A DNA stretch of 64,000 nucleotides from Terriglobia bacterium (GCA_028716525.1 JAQUPQ010000006.1:1-64000), one strand, 5' to 3'; positions 44,412 to 54,032 are shown, counted from the first letter of the stretch. A program made the numbers and translations. The notes: generated from the sequence alone by a model not told the origin.

Positions 44412-44608
44412 TTTTGATTGAATAGAGCGCCCTTCAGTGCAACGGACGAAAAGCGGCATGCCGGAAATAGCGCAAAGACGTTGAAGTGGCTAATTTCCCC
44501 GCGTGAGTTTGGAGATTCATTGAATTCGGAGCGGGTGCATAACCGTTTCGCATTGGGTCTATTTCTTGTTCTCTGGCTATCAACTCCTAAGACCTCACAC
44601 CTCTCACC

Positions 44609-45022
44609 TCACCCCTGCTTTCCTGCCTTTTCCATCAATCTCTTCCACTGTTCCTCGCTCACCGGCATCACAGAAAGCCGGGAAATTCGTACCAGATCGA
44701 ACGTCTTCAGGGTCTTGTCGGTCTTAATTTCTGCAAGCGGCACGGGGCGTTTCAAATGAGTTTGAGGCTTGATGTCGACGACCACCAACTTGGGATCGTG
44801 CTCTTTGGGATCCGGATAAGGATTCGAGGTGACCTTAGCAATTCCGACCAGCTGCCTTTCATCACCGGAGTGGTAAATGAAAACCTCATCACCCTTCTGG
44901 ATGCCGCGCAGATGTTTCAAAGCCAGGTTATTCGAAACCCCGTCCCATACCGTTTTCCCATTCCGTTCCAAATCGGAATAGGAGTAATGCGTAGGTTCGG
45001 TTTTGAACAGCCATCGGGCCAT
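44609..45022 (-). CDS. EVE domain protein
   Basis: The 137-aa protein is a single EVE domain, related to PUA/YTH folds: ARWLFKTEPTHYSY at the start, WDGVSNNLALKHLRGIQKGDEVFIYHSGDER and VGIAKVTSNPYPDP. EVE proteins are thought to bind modified bases in nucleic acid. The LKTFDLVRISRLSVMPVSEEQW end is typical. AAGGAG 7 nt before the ATG sets the start. Convergent with the giant gene; alone in its unit. Confidence 0.92.
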   Translation of the reverse strand: MARWLFKTEPTHYSYSDLERNGKTVWDGVSNNLALKHLRGIQKGDEVFIYHSGDERQLVGIAKVTSNPYPDPKEHDPKLVVVDIKPQTHLKRPVPLAEIKTDKTLKTFDLVRISRLSVMPVSEEQWKRLMEKAGKQG

Positions 45023-45482
45023 GGGAAAGCTCCTTTAGAATCTGATGTACATCGATTTGGTCTTGAGTCTCATGCTGTTGTCCTAGAACTATATGACGAC
45101 TTTATAGACAACCCCTTCAAGGTTGAATTGTTGACTCATCGCATACCCAGGGTTGCAAAGAGCGCAACCCTGGGCTATTGAACATGTCCCCTTCAGGGAC
45201 GAACCCTCAACTGCACCTTACTGTAGCGCATGATTTGGCATTGCCTTGTGCGCCTCCTGCATGAACATCAGTTCATATGTTATAGGCGACTTTCTGGTTA
45301 GGGCTGAGAAATGCTCTGTAAAACCCCTGCGTCCTTCGCGCCTCGGCGGTGAATTCCTCCCCTTGCCGAAAGAACTCCCTTGAATGGGAGACCGAGTTCT
45401 GGCTTCCTGCACTTGAACTGCAGGCCTTTGGTCTTGTGTCTTGGGTCTGATCTCTGAACTCATTGGTCCCTCTCATCTCCAC
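45023..45482. other. Gene-free stretch with hairpins
   Basis: No gene is seen. A perfect 11-bp hairpin, CCCAGGGTTGC (45146-45156) with GCAACCCTGGG (45164-45174), lies in it, followed by a small one, GTCCC/GGGAC near 45187. The end has word-like runs (TTGGTCTTGTGTCTTGGGTCTG). Confidence 0.55.
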
Positions 45483-46004
45483 TCATTGCCGAATCACCGC
45501 GTCGAAGAACACGTGGACCACCAAGAGAATCCCCGTCAAAACCGCCAAAACGCGGTGATAGGTTGAGAGTTTAAGAAATGTCTTGGATGTCTCCACACCT
45601 GTCTTCCGGGAGCGGAGAAACAGCAGAACTATGCCCAACACGATTGTTACCCACAGTAGCGCGAGCAAAACTCCTCTTAAGTCCAACGCTAAATTAAAAT
45701 AGCCGTGGTGCAACAAAATGATGCCGGCCGCCAGGCTCACGTAAGCATGCGTGATCATCCAGGGTTCAAGTTCCTTGGCAGGGCCCTGTCGCAAGCGTCG
45801 ACGAAACGGAAAAATGATGAGTCCCAAGACGAGTATCCCACCCACAAGCCCCAAACCCAGTTGCCACTGGCCCGCCTGCGAAGCTTCAGGCCCGATCATA
45901 TGGGTCCGGTAGAAATATTGAACCAGTACTGCAACGGCGAGAACTCCCGGAATACCCAAGGCATGGTTGCCCCTGAATGAAGATTTGTTTTTGTCTTCCG
46001 TCAT
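45483..46004 (-). CDS. Cytochrome b-like four-helix membrane protein
   Basis: The 173-aa protein has four or five hydrophobic segments. Two of them carry histidine pairs 13-14 residues apart: THAYVSLAAGIILLHHGY and YHRVLAVLTGILLVVHVF, the spacing used by membrane cytochromes and ferric reductases to hold two hemes. It is thus a candidate di-heme electron carrier; this is inference from spacing. Its ATG at 46004 overlaps the stop codon of the YheT-type hydrolase gene (46001-46004), so translation is coupled. A longer start at 46070 lacks a ribosome site. Confidence 0.65.
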   Translation of the reverse strand: MTEDKNKSSFRGNHALGIPGVLAVAVLVQYFYRTHMIGPEASQAGQWQLGLGLVGGILVLGLIIFPFRRRLRQGPAKELEPWMITHAYVSLAAGIILLHHGYFNLALDLRGVLLALLWVTIVLGIVLLFLRSRKTGVETSKTFLKLSTYHRVLAVLTGILLVVHVFFDAVIRQ

Positions 46005-47062
46005 CTTGAAATTTGCTCCTCGATCCTCGCGGAGGCGTGCGGTTGGGGGGAATCCGCCACTGTTCGACAAAATTCCACGGCCCGGTTTTCAGCCCAGAAG
46101 CGGTCTTCGTTACGGCGATGCTCTGGCCGCGGCCCTCCTCCTTCGACAAAACCCACATGGCCGCCACGCGCCGCCAGGAGAATCTGAATGAATGGATTAT
46201 CTTTCACGCACGGTTGTCGCAGGAAATCGACCGGCACCAACGGATCATCCTTGGCCTGAACGATGAGGGTGGGCACGCGGATGCGGTCCATCACCCGCAT
46301 GGCGCTGGCTTTGAAGTAGTACTGATCCGCGGTGCCATAGCCTTGATAGGGGCCCACAAAAATGTCGTCGTAATTCCGCAGGCTTTGGATGGTGTGAATC
46401 TTCGAGAGATCAAATCTTCCCGGAAACAACCGATTCTTCCGGCGGATCCGGCGAAGCAGAGAAAAGAGAAATCGCTTTTCGTAAATTCGGTTGAATCCTT
46501 GGTGAATGGAATCGGCACAGGGCGCCAGTTCGATGGGCGGAGAAACTGCCACCAGGCCCTTCAGCCAGGAAGGAGCTTGCTCGCCCATTTCGCCCGCGTA
46601 TTTTAAGGCCTGATTGCCTCCCATTGAAAATCCGATCAGAAAAATCCCGGGCACGGGATGCCCCAATTCGGCATCCAAGATCATCCCCACTGTCCCCAAA
46701 TCGCGGCTCAATCCCATGTCATAAAGCGTGGTGGAAAGATGTTCCGTGTCACCGCAATTTCGGACATTCATGCGAACGACGTTGAATCCCGCCTGCCAAG
46801 CCTTTTCGCCCGTGCCCTTGGAATAAGCCCGGTCGGCTGAACCCTCCAAGCCGTGGACCAAAAGCGCCGTCGGATGATTCGACCGGTCCTTCTGCCAATG
46901 GCACTGAATAAGAACCTTGGATTCCTCCCCCACCTCAATCATCCGGCTTTCACACGGCGCCTGATCCAAAACCGGAAACCGTCGCCACAAGAAATTGTTG
47001 ACGATGGTCATGGCGTGGCGATTGCGCAAAAGCGGGTGCGGCTGAAAATCAGGTTCCATCAT
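46001..47062 (-). CDS. YheT-type alpha/beta hydrolase
   Basis: The 353-aa protein has the alpha/beta hydrolase triad: nucleophile Ser in GFSMGG, acid Asp in KDDPLVP, and His in GGHVGF. LLVHGLEGS (oxyanion region), NVRNCGDTEHLS and the start FQPHPLLRNRHAMTI are hallmarks of the YheT/EMB8 group of predicted esterases. The substrate is unknown. Two adjacent ATGs begin at 47062 and 47059. It overlaps the membrane cytochrome-like gene by 4 nt and probably forms an operon with it. Confidence 0.9.
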   Translation of the reverse strand: MMEPDFQPHPLLRNRHAMTIVNNFLWRRFPVLDQAPCESRMIEVGEESKVLIQCHWQKDRSNHPTALLVHGLEGSADRAYSKGTGEKAWQAGFNVVRMNVRNCGDTEHLSTTLYDMGLSRDLGTVGMILDAELGHPVPGIFLIGFSMGGNQALKYAGEMGEQAPSWLKGLVAVSPPIELAPCADSIHQGFNRIYEKRFLFSLLRRIRRKNRLFPGRFDLSKIHTIQSLRNYDDIFVGPYQGYGTADQYYFKASAMRVMDRIRVPTLIVQAKDDPLVPVDFLRQPCVKDNPFIQILLAARGGHVGFVEGGGPRPEHRRNEDRFWAENRAVEFCRTVADSPQPHASARIEEQISR

Positions 47063-47188
47063 GGTTGTGAAATTCGAGATTCTATCATTTCAGCATCAAC
47101 CTCGCGCAGAGATTTGAGCAACACGCCCGAAGAGCCACGAGCCAATTCATTCCCTTGGAAAATCGGCGTAGAATAGGCGTGAGTCGCT

Positions 47189-47386
47189 ATGAAGCCGTCT
47201 GAAATATCATCGACTGATTGGATCACTCCAGGACCCAAGTCCCATCCACCGGCCTCGAGCGAAGATGGAGTGGACTTGACCTTGATCCGGTGGATGCTTT
47301 CCTTGACTCCCGCCGAGCGGTTGGAGGCTCTCGAAAGGTATGTGCAATCCATTCTGAGGTTGCGCGGTGACAAAACCGAAACCTGA
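47189..47386 (+). CDS. Small protein paired with a nucleotidyltransferase
   Basis: The 65-aa protein ends with DLTLIRWMLSLTPAERLEAL followed by ERYVQSILRLRG, a helical segment recurring, from memory, in small genes placed just before nucleotidyltransferase genes. It overlaps the downstream gene by 20 nt. The ATG at 47189 has only a weak ribosome site. It could be an antitoxin or a regulator of the partner; this is a guess from gene pairing. Confidence 0.6.
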   Translation: MKPSEISSTDWITPGPKSHPPASSEDGVDLTLIRWMLSLTPAERLEALERYVQSILRLRGDKTET

Positions 47387-47921
47387 TTTTTTGGAAATCC
47401 TCAAAACGCTAGCCCGCCATCATGTGGATTTCATTGTGGTAGGTGGTGTTTGTGCCGTGCTTCACGGTGCCCCTATCGCCACCTTCGATTTGGATCTCGT
47501 GCACTCGCGAGCAACCGCGAATCTCAATCACCTTCTGAAAGCTTTGGATAACTTGGAGGCACATTATCGGGAGGCCCGGGAACGCATCGCAAGGCCCGAG
47601 CTGTCACACCTCCGCAGTGCAGACCATCATTTGTTGATGACGCGCGCTGGTCCACTCGACCTGTTGGGAGAGATTGGTCACGGTAGCAAATATGAGGACC
47701 TGCTCCCTGAGACCATGGAGTTGGAAATTGATAAAGATTTGAAGGTCCGAGTCCTGAATCTCGACACGCTCATCAGGAACAAGACCGAAACTGCCCGCAG
47801 CAAGGACAAAGCGGTTATTGCCATCCTCGAACAAACCTTGAAGGAAAAACTCAAGAGCCAGCGGAAGATCTCGAAGCAACCGAGCTCACCGGTTCTTGAA
47901 CATCCCACACATCGCACATAA
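47367..47921 (+). CDS. Nucleotidyltransferase of the AbiEii-like type
   Basis: The 184-aa protein has the polymerase-beta-like motif GG-x13-DLD: VDFIVVGGVCAVLHGAPIAT with DLDLV following (Gly26-Gly27, Asp41 and Asp43). A second part with AGPLDLLGEIGHGSKYEDLL and VLNLDTLIRNKTETARSKDK matches proteins annotated as nucleotidyltransferase or AbiEii/MNT-like. Related proteins are toxins that modify tRNA or proteins; whether this one is a toxin is open. It starts with GTG at 47367 with GAGG 7 nt upstream. Its start lies inside the small gene, a typical two-gene module. Confidence 0.8.
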   Translation: MTKPKPDFLEILKTLARHHVDFIVVGGVCAVLHGAPIATFDLDLVHSRATANLNHLLKALDNLEAHYREARERIARPELSHLRSADHHLLMTRAGPLDLLGEIGHGSKYEDLLPETMELEIDKDLKVRVLNLDTLIRNKTETARSKDKAVIAILEQTLKEKLKSQRKISKQPSSPVLEHPTHRT

Positions 47922-48033
47922 GAACTGCGGGAATGGAGGTCGCATGTTGACGCTGCCTGCCCCCTCTGTTAGTATCTTCACCCTTACCCGGGTTTACTGA
48001 CCTACCTGTGTCCGGGATGTGGGGCTGGTTGTT

Positions 48034-49071
48034 ATGCAGAAACTTCCTTTTGCAGATTCGCTGAAGATTATCGCCCGTGGCTCGTGGAATTGGTGGACCA
48101 GCCATCCGGTGGTGGTGTCGTTTGAGGTCACGGATTCCTGCACGGCGTATTGCAAACACTGCGATCATGGGGGTCCCAAAGACGATTCCCGCAATCTCAA
48201 ACCCGAGGATTATCGCCGCTACATGCAAGTGTTGCGGCCGGCGGTGGTTCAAGTTTCCGGCGGCGAGCCGTTGCTGCGCGAAGATGTAGTGGATATCGTC
48301 AGGAACATCAAATCAAAGTCCGGTCTTCCTTTTGTCATTTTCGTTTCCAATTGGTCCCGAATGACCTTGGAGAAGTACGAGGAGTTGCATCGAGCCGGTG
48401 TAAATCAATTTTCAGTCAGTCTCGATTTTCCGGACGAACGGCACGATGCCTTCCGGTGCCTGCCGGGTTTGTTTGAGCATCTCGACGAAATTGTTCCGAA
48501 AGCTGCCGCCCTGGGTTACGACGACATCGCTTTGAACACCTGCATCACCAGCGAGAACGTGGGGTTCATCAATGCCGCCGCCGACAAGGCACGGGAATGG
48601 GGCGTCAACATCAACTACAGCGCCTATTCACCCCGTCGCACCGGCAACCGCGAATATTTTCTCGAAACTCCCGAACAACTCGCGACGCTCAGAAGCGAAC
48701 TCAACCGCATCAAGCAACGCATGGACAACAGCCATTGGATCGCGACCACTCAATGCACCCTCGATCATACCCAACAGTACTTCGAGAACGGTGGCATGCC
48801 GGGATGTAAAGCGGGCTTGCGCTGGCTGGTGGTGACCTCCCAAGGGGCGCTGCAACCCTGTTCCATGCAATTTACCCGTTACGGACTGCACGAACAGAAG
48901 CGCATGGTGCGGGAATTCACCGCTCACAACACCTGCGACGAGTGTTACGTGTCCATCCGTTCCTACCTCGATAAAACCTATCCCCGCCTTTTCTGGGAGA
49001 ACGTCTCAGGCTTCCTTTCCTTCAAACGCCGCAGAAAAGAAACGGCGGAAGCTCAGACAGTGGAAGCGTAG
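48034..49071 (+). CDS. Radical SAM protein with SPASM-like C-terminus
   Basis: The 345-aa protein has the cluster motif C36-x3-C40-x2-C43 (DSCTAYCKHC), the SAM-binding VSGGEPLLR and SVSLDFPDE. The C-terminal part carries further cysteines (GCKAGLRWLVVTSQG, PCSMQF, CDECYVS) of the SPASM type that bind auxiliary clusters. Such enzymes modify peptides or small molecules; the target is unknown. The start at 48034 is the internal ATG before QKLPFADS; its ribosome site is weak. It is convergent with another radical SAM gene across a long inverted repeat. Confidence 0.86.
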   Translation: MQKLPFADSLKIIARGSWNWWTSHPVVVSFEVTDSCTAYCKHCDHGGPKDDSRNLKPEDYRRYMQVLRPAVVQVSGGEPLLREDVVDIVRNIKSKSGLPFVIFVSNWSRMTLEKYEELHRAGVNQFSVSLDFPDERHDAFRCLPGLFEHLDEIVPKAAALGYDDIALNTCITSENVGFINAAADKAREWGVNINYSAYSPRRTGNREYFLETPEQLATLRSELNRIKQRMDNSHWIATTQCTLDHTQQYFENGGMPGCKAGLRWLVVTSQGALQPCSMQFTRYGLHEQKRMVREFTAHNTCDECYVSIRSYLDKTYPRLFWENVSGFLSFKRRRKETAEAQTVEA

Positions 49072-49079
49072 GACCTACC

Positions 49080-49295
49080 GTAGCGATCAGCCATCAACTG
49101 TCAGCCCTCAGTCGTCAGCTTTCAGCTGTCAGAATCCTGCTTTAAGCCCAAAGCTAAAAGCCCCAAGCAAACCCGACGCCTCTCACGTGCTGGCACTGAA
49201 TGCCTGAGTCGTTTTTGCTTGCTTTTGGCTTAGGGTTTGAAGCTTATGGCTGAAATCTGATGGCTGATAGCTGACGGCTGACAGCTGATCGCTAC
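49080..49295. repeat. Long inverted repeat between two convergent radical SAM genes
   Basis: The 216-bp element has arms of about 85 bp. The tips GTAGCGATCAGC (49080-49091) and GCTGATCGCTAC (49284-49295) are perfect complements; inward the arms are degenerate repeats of CAGC(T/C)(A/G)TCAG-type words and end with AAGCCAAAAGCAAG-like sequence. It starts 9 nt after one stop codon (49071) and ends 3 nt before the other (49298), filling the gap. It could serve as a bidirectional terminator. Confidence 0.8.
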
Positions 49296-49297
49296 CC

Positions 49298-50323
49298 TCA
49301 CGCATTCGCGGGATTGCGGAGATCCTGGCTGATGGGGGTTGGCTCGACACTGGGCACCGGATCGAGGTGTTGAGGTTTTCGCCAATTATCAAACGCAGCA
49401 ATCTGATGAACGCAGGCTACTGTGCAGTAAGGAGCACATGCTTTTTTGGTGGAATATTCCCGCTCGACATCCGCCAGCGTGTACTGTTCCAAAGGAATGG
49501 CCGGGTAACCTCGCTGTTGTGAACAATAATGAACCAAGCCGTCTTCGCAGATGTACAAATAGCGGGCGCCGGCACGGCATCGCCAATTATTGGGAAGACC
49601 CAGAGCCAGGTTGTCCTGAAACTTGTGAATCCGGGCATAGCTTTTTTTCCCGATCTTCTTCATGGCTTGATGAATGCGCTGCTCAGCAGCGTTCAGCGGC
49701 CGAAGCGTTCCGTTCCCGTCATGGATGACACCCAAGGAGGTGGTGAAGCCGAACTGCACGGCCCGCCGAGCAATCACCAAGGCGTCCTCGGGATTGGCGA
49801 TTCCGCCGCCGATGACGGAGTTGATGTTGACGCCGAAATAAGCGTGTTTGCAAAGGTTCACCAGTTTGGCATCCAGAACCTTGAGGCTCTTCTTGGACAC
49901 CTCGTCGGGCGTGACATTGTCGATGGAAATCTGCATGAACTCCAGGCGCGCCCTGTTCAAGGCTTGAATCTTCTCGGGCGTCAAGAGGTAGCCATTGGTG
50001 ATCATGCCGCAAATCATTCCGTGCCCGCGAATGTGGGCAATAATCTTTTCGATATCGGGATGCATCAGCGGCTCGCCACCGCTGATGATGATTGACAACA
50101 CCCCCAGCTCGGCCAACCTGTCAATCCGCCGGGACATCACGTCGAAGGGCACCGGCTTCGAAAAATCGTCGTATTCATTGCAGTAAGCGCATGACAAATT
50201 GCAACGACGCATGGGAATGATATGCGCCAGGAGCGGAATCCGGGTATTGAAGACACCGCGGGCCAGAAAACGGGCCACGTGAAGATGCCGCTGCGCTTTT
50301 CGAATGGTCTTCCGGATCATCAT
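49298..50323 (-). CDS. Radical SAM protein with SPASM-like C-terminus
   Basis: The 341-aa protein has C41-x3-C45-x2-C48 ([10 protein letters not shown]), [10 protein letters not shown] and MQISIDNVT. The C-terminal region has [22 protein letters not shown] and the cysteine cluster [12 protein letters not shown], typical of SPASM auxiliary clusters. The substrate is unknown. It starts at one of two adjacent ATGs (50323/50320); no clear ribosome site. Convergent with the radical SAM gene at 48034; the two are not close relatives. Confidence 0.86.
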   Translation of the reverse strand: MMIRKTIRKAQRHLHVARFLARGVFNTRIPLLAHIIPMRRCNLSCAYCNEYDDFSKPVPFDVMSRRIDRLAELGVLSIIISGGEPLMHPDIEKIIAHIRGHGMICGMITNGYLLTPEKIQALNRARLEFMQISIDNVTPDEVSKKSLKVLDAKLVNLCKHAYFGVNINSVIGGGIANPEDALVIARRAVQFGFTTSLGVIHDGNGTLRPLNAAEQRIHQAMKKIGKKSYARIHKFQDNLALGLPNNWRCRAGARYLYICEDGLVHYCSQQRGYPAIPLEQYTLADVEREYSTKKACAPYCTVACVHQIAAFDNWRKPQHLDPVPSVEPTPISQDLRNPANA

Positions 50324-50510
50324 GGCTCAGGTATGGGTCCCCGGAGGCTTTCTCCGGAGCCGAATGAAAATACAAATGCGATGGCGTCACTCTAACAGAA
50401 ACGGCAAGGAAAAAGAAGGGGGCGGCGATGAATGGGCCGAATTTCATGGTCAGCGGGCCTAAATTCCGCCTGAATGGTTCAGGGGTTCTCGTCCGCCTTT
50501 CCTGCCCGTG

Positions 50511-50552
50511 AAAAAAATAAGGCCTCGAATTCCCCTGGGGAAATCCGAGGCC
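50511..50552 (-). terminator. Intrinsic terminator of the Tricorn gene
   Basis: Read on the minus strand, GGCCTCGG-TTTCCCC pairs with GGGGAA-TCGAGGCC (50521-50552, about 15 bp) and is followed by TTATTTTTTT (50520-50511). It lies 27 bp after the Tricorn stop. Confidence 0.9.
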
Positions 50553-50579
50553 GGATCACAACAGGAATATCGGCTTCTG

Positions 50580-53500
50580 CTATTTCTTCGTTTTCAGTTG
50601 TGCTTGAAGAACTTCGACCGCCTTTTTGAGCTGGGCGTCATTTCCTTTCAAATAATCACCCGGCGTGTTGTCGACGTAGACATCGGGGGGAACGCCGTAG
50701 TTTTCCAGGTTCGTCCCGTTGACGTTCCACAACCCGGTGCCGGGCGTGCGGACGCTGGAGCCGTCCAGAAGCGTGTACGCTCCCGTGCCGATCACCGCTC
50801 CGTAAGTCGTCACGCCGACCACGGTGCCCAGTTTAAGGGTGCGGATGCCGTCCGGAAAAACTTCTGCGTCGGAAGTGGATCGTTCATTTTCCATCACCAC
50901 CACCGGGCCAAAGAAAGCCCGCAACGGGCGTGTCACATTGATGGAATCGCGACCCCGCGTGTATTGATATTGACGTTGGCCCAGAATCTCCAGCAATTCC
51001 TGATCAATGCCGCCGCCGGGATTGAAACGCTGATCCACAACAAGCCCCTTCTTGAAATGAAGCTCGGAAAGATCGCGCCCAAACTTTCGCAACGACTCGG
51101 CGTTCATCTGGCGTATATGGAGGTAACCCACTTCGCCATGAGACCACTCATCCACCATGGCGCGTCGGTCAGCCACCCATTTTTGATATTGCAGAGTGCC
51201 GTAGGCTTGAGCGTTGACCGGCTCCACGGTAGTCTTCCACGCGCCTTCGACGGAGGGCTTGGAATTCACCCGGAGCTCAAACTTCCGGCCGGCCGCAGCG
51301 TTGTAATATTTGAAATAATTATCGCCGCTCTTGAGAGGGTGGTCGTCGATGGCCAGAATGAAATCACCGGCCTTGATCTTCACGTAGTCGTGATCGGCGG
51401 GACCGTCCTTGTAAACCCACGTCACCGTGTAAAAGCCGCTGGGATCCGCAGCGATTTCAAAACCCGGATAGCGCGTTTGAATTTCGGGCCGCGCTCCCGC
51501 ACCGGCACTGATGCCGGTATGCGAAGCGTTCAATTCGCCGATCATTTCCAATATGACGTTGTGCATTTCTTCCTGATCCGCCGTATAGGCGATCAACGGC
51601 TCGTACATTTGTTTCATCCTGTTCCAGTCGACGCCGTTCATCTGTGGATCGTAAAAGCGAAACTTCATGACCCGCCAGCTTTCGTTGAATACCTGCTGGC
51701 GCTCCAGGCGATGATCGACATCCACCTTGGCGACAAAGTTGATACGACGTCCGGTGCGGGTACCTCCGGAAGAAGATCCAGCGGGGGACGACGGTGCAGC
51801 TGCCGCGCCTTCGGCGCCGCCGCTGACGGCGATGGAGTAGATGCTCCGGCCTTCGCGGTAAAACAACGTGCGTCCATCCTTGGAAAACTGCAGCGATGAA
51901 AATCCCATCATGCCGAAGCCGCCGGCGGGAGGTTGTTCTTGACCTTCTCGACGGCCGCCGGATTGAGTCAGCTTGGTCAACCGCTCACCATCTTCCTGAA
52001 TCGTGTAAATACTGCTGCTGGGACGTTCATCGATGGTCGTTGTCGCAACGAAGGCATAGGTGCGGCTGTCGTGAGAAATCGCCACGGACGACACATTTTC
52101 AGAAAGGTGAGTGATCTGATGACTGCGTCGACCAATTCCTTCCCAATCGATCTTTACTTCAACACGGCTGGAACCCGCGCCCATGCCTTCGCCACCGCCC
52201 GGCCGGCGCATTCCCATGGGACGCGAAGCGGCTTCGGCAGCGGCGGCTGCTTCCTCATCGTCGATGCCGCGATCGAAGGGATTTTTCTCCTCGGACATCA
52301 GCACCACGCTGTAGAGCTGGGCCTGAGCCGTTTCGCCCCCGCCGATGTTGCCGGAATCCATGCCGGAGATATAAACCAAGCGTTGGCCGTCGGGCGACCA
52401 AACGGCATTGGCGTCGCTGTAGACGTCATTGTCAGTAATGCGATGCTCAGCGCCGCCGGCACTTGAAATGACCACCACATGCGGCAGCAGGGTGTTTGAA
52501 ATCCGGGTAAATGAAATCCATTTGCTGTCGGGTGAGAATTGGGGATTGCCGATGGCTGCCCCTCCGAAGCCCGAGACCGGGCTGGAGGCAAGCACATCCG
52601 TTTTTCCCGTCTCCAAGGTATATTTGTACAGATGATGGTCGGAAGCCGTGTAAACCAGCGCTTTCGAATCCGGCGCCCACACGATCGTCAGTTTCTCCGA
52701 ATCGGAATTGGAGACCTGCTTCCAATCTTTGGCATCGACGTCCGGTTTGCACAACCACACTTCCTCGCGGCCCGACTTGTCACTCACAAAGGCGATCCAC
52801 TTGGCGTCCGGTGACCACTGGGGACGCACCTCGCGCGAGAAGCTCTCGGTGATGCGGATGGTGTTGCCCCGGTCCGTGGGAATGGAAAAGAGTTCGCCAT
52901 GGGTGGAAATGACGGCGCGTTTTGTGGAGGGCGACAAATCGTAGCCGTCGGCTTCATTATTGATGGTCAGGGTTTCTTCGTTGTTCTCTTTGTCGTCCGA
53001 ATTGATATCGATTCGAATAGCCGTCGATTTGCCGCTGGCCACATCGAGCTTCCAGAGTTGGTTGTCGTCTTCATAAACAATTACTCTTCCATCGCTCGAC
53101 ATGGACGGCCAGAACAGAGAACCATCTTTGTGATGGGTCACCTGGACCGGCTTGCCGCCTTCCTCTGAAATTTTCCAGATGTTGTTGGCGCTGCGATAAA
53201 CCTCACGGGTGCCGGCCTTGGCCGTTACCTCGCGATCAGAGACGAAATAAATCTCTCCGTTGTTGCCGAACATGGGCCAGAAGTTGCTGGGCTTCTCATT
53301 GTCGGGCGTATTGGCGTCCAAAATCTGTTTGAAGGTTTTGTTCTTAACGTCCATCACCCAGAGGTCGGCCGCATAGCTGCCGCGATAATGCTTACGCCAC
53401 CACACCATGGGATGGCGATTGAAGGCGAGCTTGTTGCCGTCGGGTGAGTAGCTGCCCCAGTAACCCCAATCGGTGTCAAGGCGCTGCTCCAAGCCGCCCT

Positions 53501-53936
53501 CGATCGACACCTGCCACAAAGAGGAAGTGCCCGGAAAGACCACCTTGTCGCCGCCCCGAATGGAATTGAAAATGACGTTTTTGCTGTCGCGAGTCCATCC
53601 GACCACAATGTCGGCGGCGGTGTTGAAGGTGAGTTGTTTGGGCGCGCCGCCTTCCACGGGGATGATGTAAACATCATAATTGCCGTCGCGATCGGAAGAA
53701 AAGGCAACCCATTTACCATCCGGCGAGAAGCGCGGATACACATCGCGCGCCTTGTGAACGGTCAGCCGGACGGGACTCTTTCCCGATTCGTCGGCCAGCC
53801 AAATATCCCCCAAATAGCTGAACACAATCTTTCCGTTGTGATAGTCCGGATGGCGGGCCAGTTTAACTTCCCTTGCCCACATCATCGAAGCCAAAGCGAT
53901 GAGACACGCCACACCTAAAACTAGTCTTCGAAACAT
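50580..53936 (-). CDS. Tricorn-type serine protease
   Basis: The 1118-aa protein has a signal peptide (LVLGVACLIALASMMWA), two beta-propellers made of TolB/WD-like blades (YPRFSPDGKWVAFSSDRDG, SYSPDGNKLAF, PQWSPDAKWIAFVSDKSG), a linker rich in Gly/Ala/Met, a PDZ-like domain (KAGDFILAIDDHPL) and the C-terminal protease. Catalytic residues are recognised by analogy with archaeal Tricorn: His806 in NASHTGI, Ser1022 in RSTSDAEVF and Glu1078 in LENYGVPPD. Tricorn cleaves peptides released by other proteases. The signal peptide suggests export. AGGAGG upstream of the ATG at 53936 sets the start; a longer frame to 54122 is not supported. A strong terminator follows. Confidence 0.92.
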   Translation of the reverse strand: MFRRLVLGVACLIALASMMWAREVKLARHPDYHNGKIVFSYLGDIWLADESGKSPVRLTVHKARDVYPRFSPDGKWVAFSSDRDGNYDVYIIPVEGGAPKQLTFNTAADIVVGWTRDSKNVIFNSIRGGDKVVFPGTSSLWQVSIEGGLEQRLDTDWGYWGSYSPDGNKLAFNRHPMVWWRKHYRGSYAADLWVMDVKNKTFKQILDANTPDNEKPSNFWPMFGNNGEIYFVSDREVTAKAGTREVYRSANNIWKISEEGGKPVQVTHHKDGSLFWPSMSSDGRVIVYEDDNQLWKLDVASGKSTAIRIDINSDDKENNEETLTINNEADGYDLSPSTKRAVISTHGELFSIPTDRGNTIRITESFSREVRPQWSPDAKWIAFVSDKSGREEVWLCKPDVDAKDWKQVSNSDSEKLTIVWAPDSKALVYTASDHHLYKYTLETGKTDVLASSPVSGFGGAAIGNPQFSPDSKWISFTRISNTLLPHVVVISSAGGAEHRITDNDVYSDANAVWSPDGQRLVYISGMDSGNIGGGETAQAQLYSVVLMSEEKNPFDRGIDDEEAAAAAEAASRPMGMRRPGGGEGMGAGSSRVEVKIDWEGIGRRSHQITHLSENVSSVAISHDSRTYAFVATTTIDERPSSSIYTIQEDGERLTKLTQSGGRREGQEQPPAGGFGMMGFSSLQFSKDGRTLFYREGRSIYSIAVSGGAEGAAAAPSSPAGSSSGGTRTGRRINFVAKVDVDHRLERQQVFNESWRVMKFRFYDPQMNGVDWNRMKQMYEPLIAYTADQEEMHNVILEMIGELNASHTGISAGAGARPEIQTRYPGFEIAADPSGFYTVTWVYKDGPADHDYVKIKAGDFILAIDDHPLKSGDNYFKYYNAAAGRKFELRVNSKPSVEGAWKTTVEPVNAQAYGTLQYQKWVADRRAMVDEWSHGEVGYLHIRQMNAESLRKFGRDLSELHFKKGLVVDQRFNPGGGIDQELLEILGQRQYQYTRGRDSINVTRPLRAFFGPVVVMENERSTSDAEVFPDGIRTLKLGTVVGVTTYGAVIGTGAYTLLDGSSVRTPGTGLWNVNGTNLENYGVPPDVYVDNTPGDYLKGNDAQLKKAVEVLQAQLKTKK

Positions 53937-53972
53937 GGTCCAATTCCTCCTGTGTTGAGATGGAATCAAAGT

Positions 53973-54032
53973 GGGGACAGACACCCTCTGCTCAGTGACC
54001 AACGAATCTTCATCATGCCGGTGTCTGTCCCC
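53973..54032. repeat. RAYT-associated unit 1
   Basis: GGGGACAGACACCC (53973-53986) and GGTGTCTGTCCCC (54020-54032) face each other across 34 bp of unique sequence; total 60 bp. Lies just upstream of the Tricorn gene. Confidence 0.9.

Noticed and set aside
50508-51899. A 463-codon open frame antisense to the Tricorn gene
   Set aside because: It covers the PDZ and protease coding region, includes the Tricorn terminator and shows no motif.
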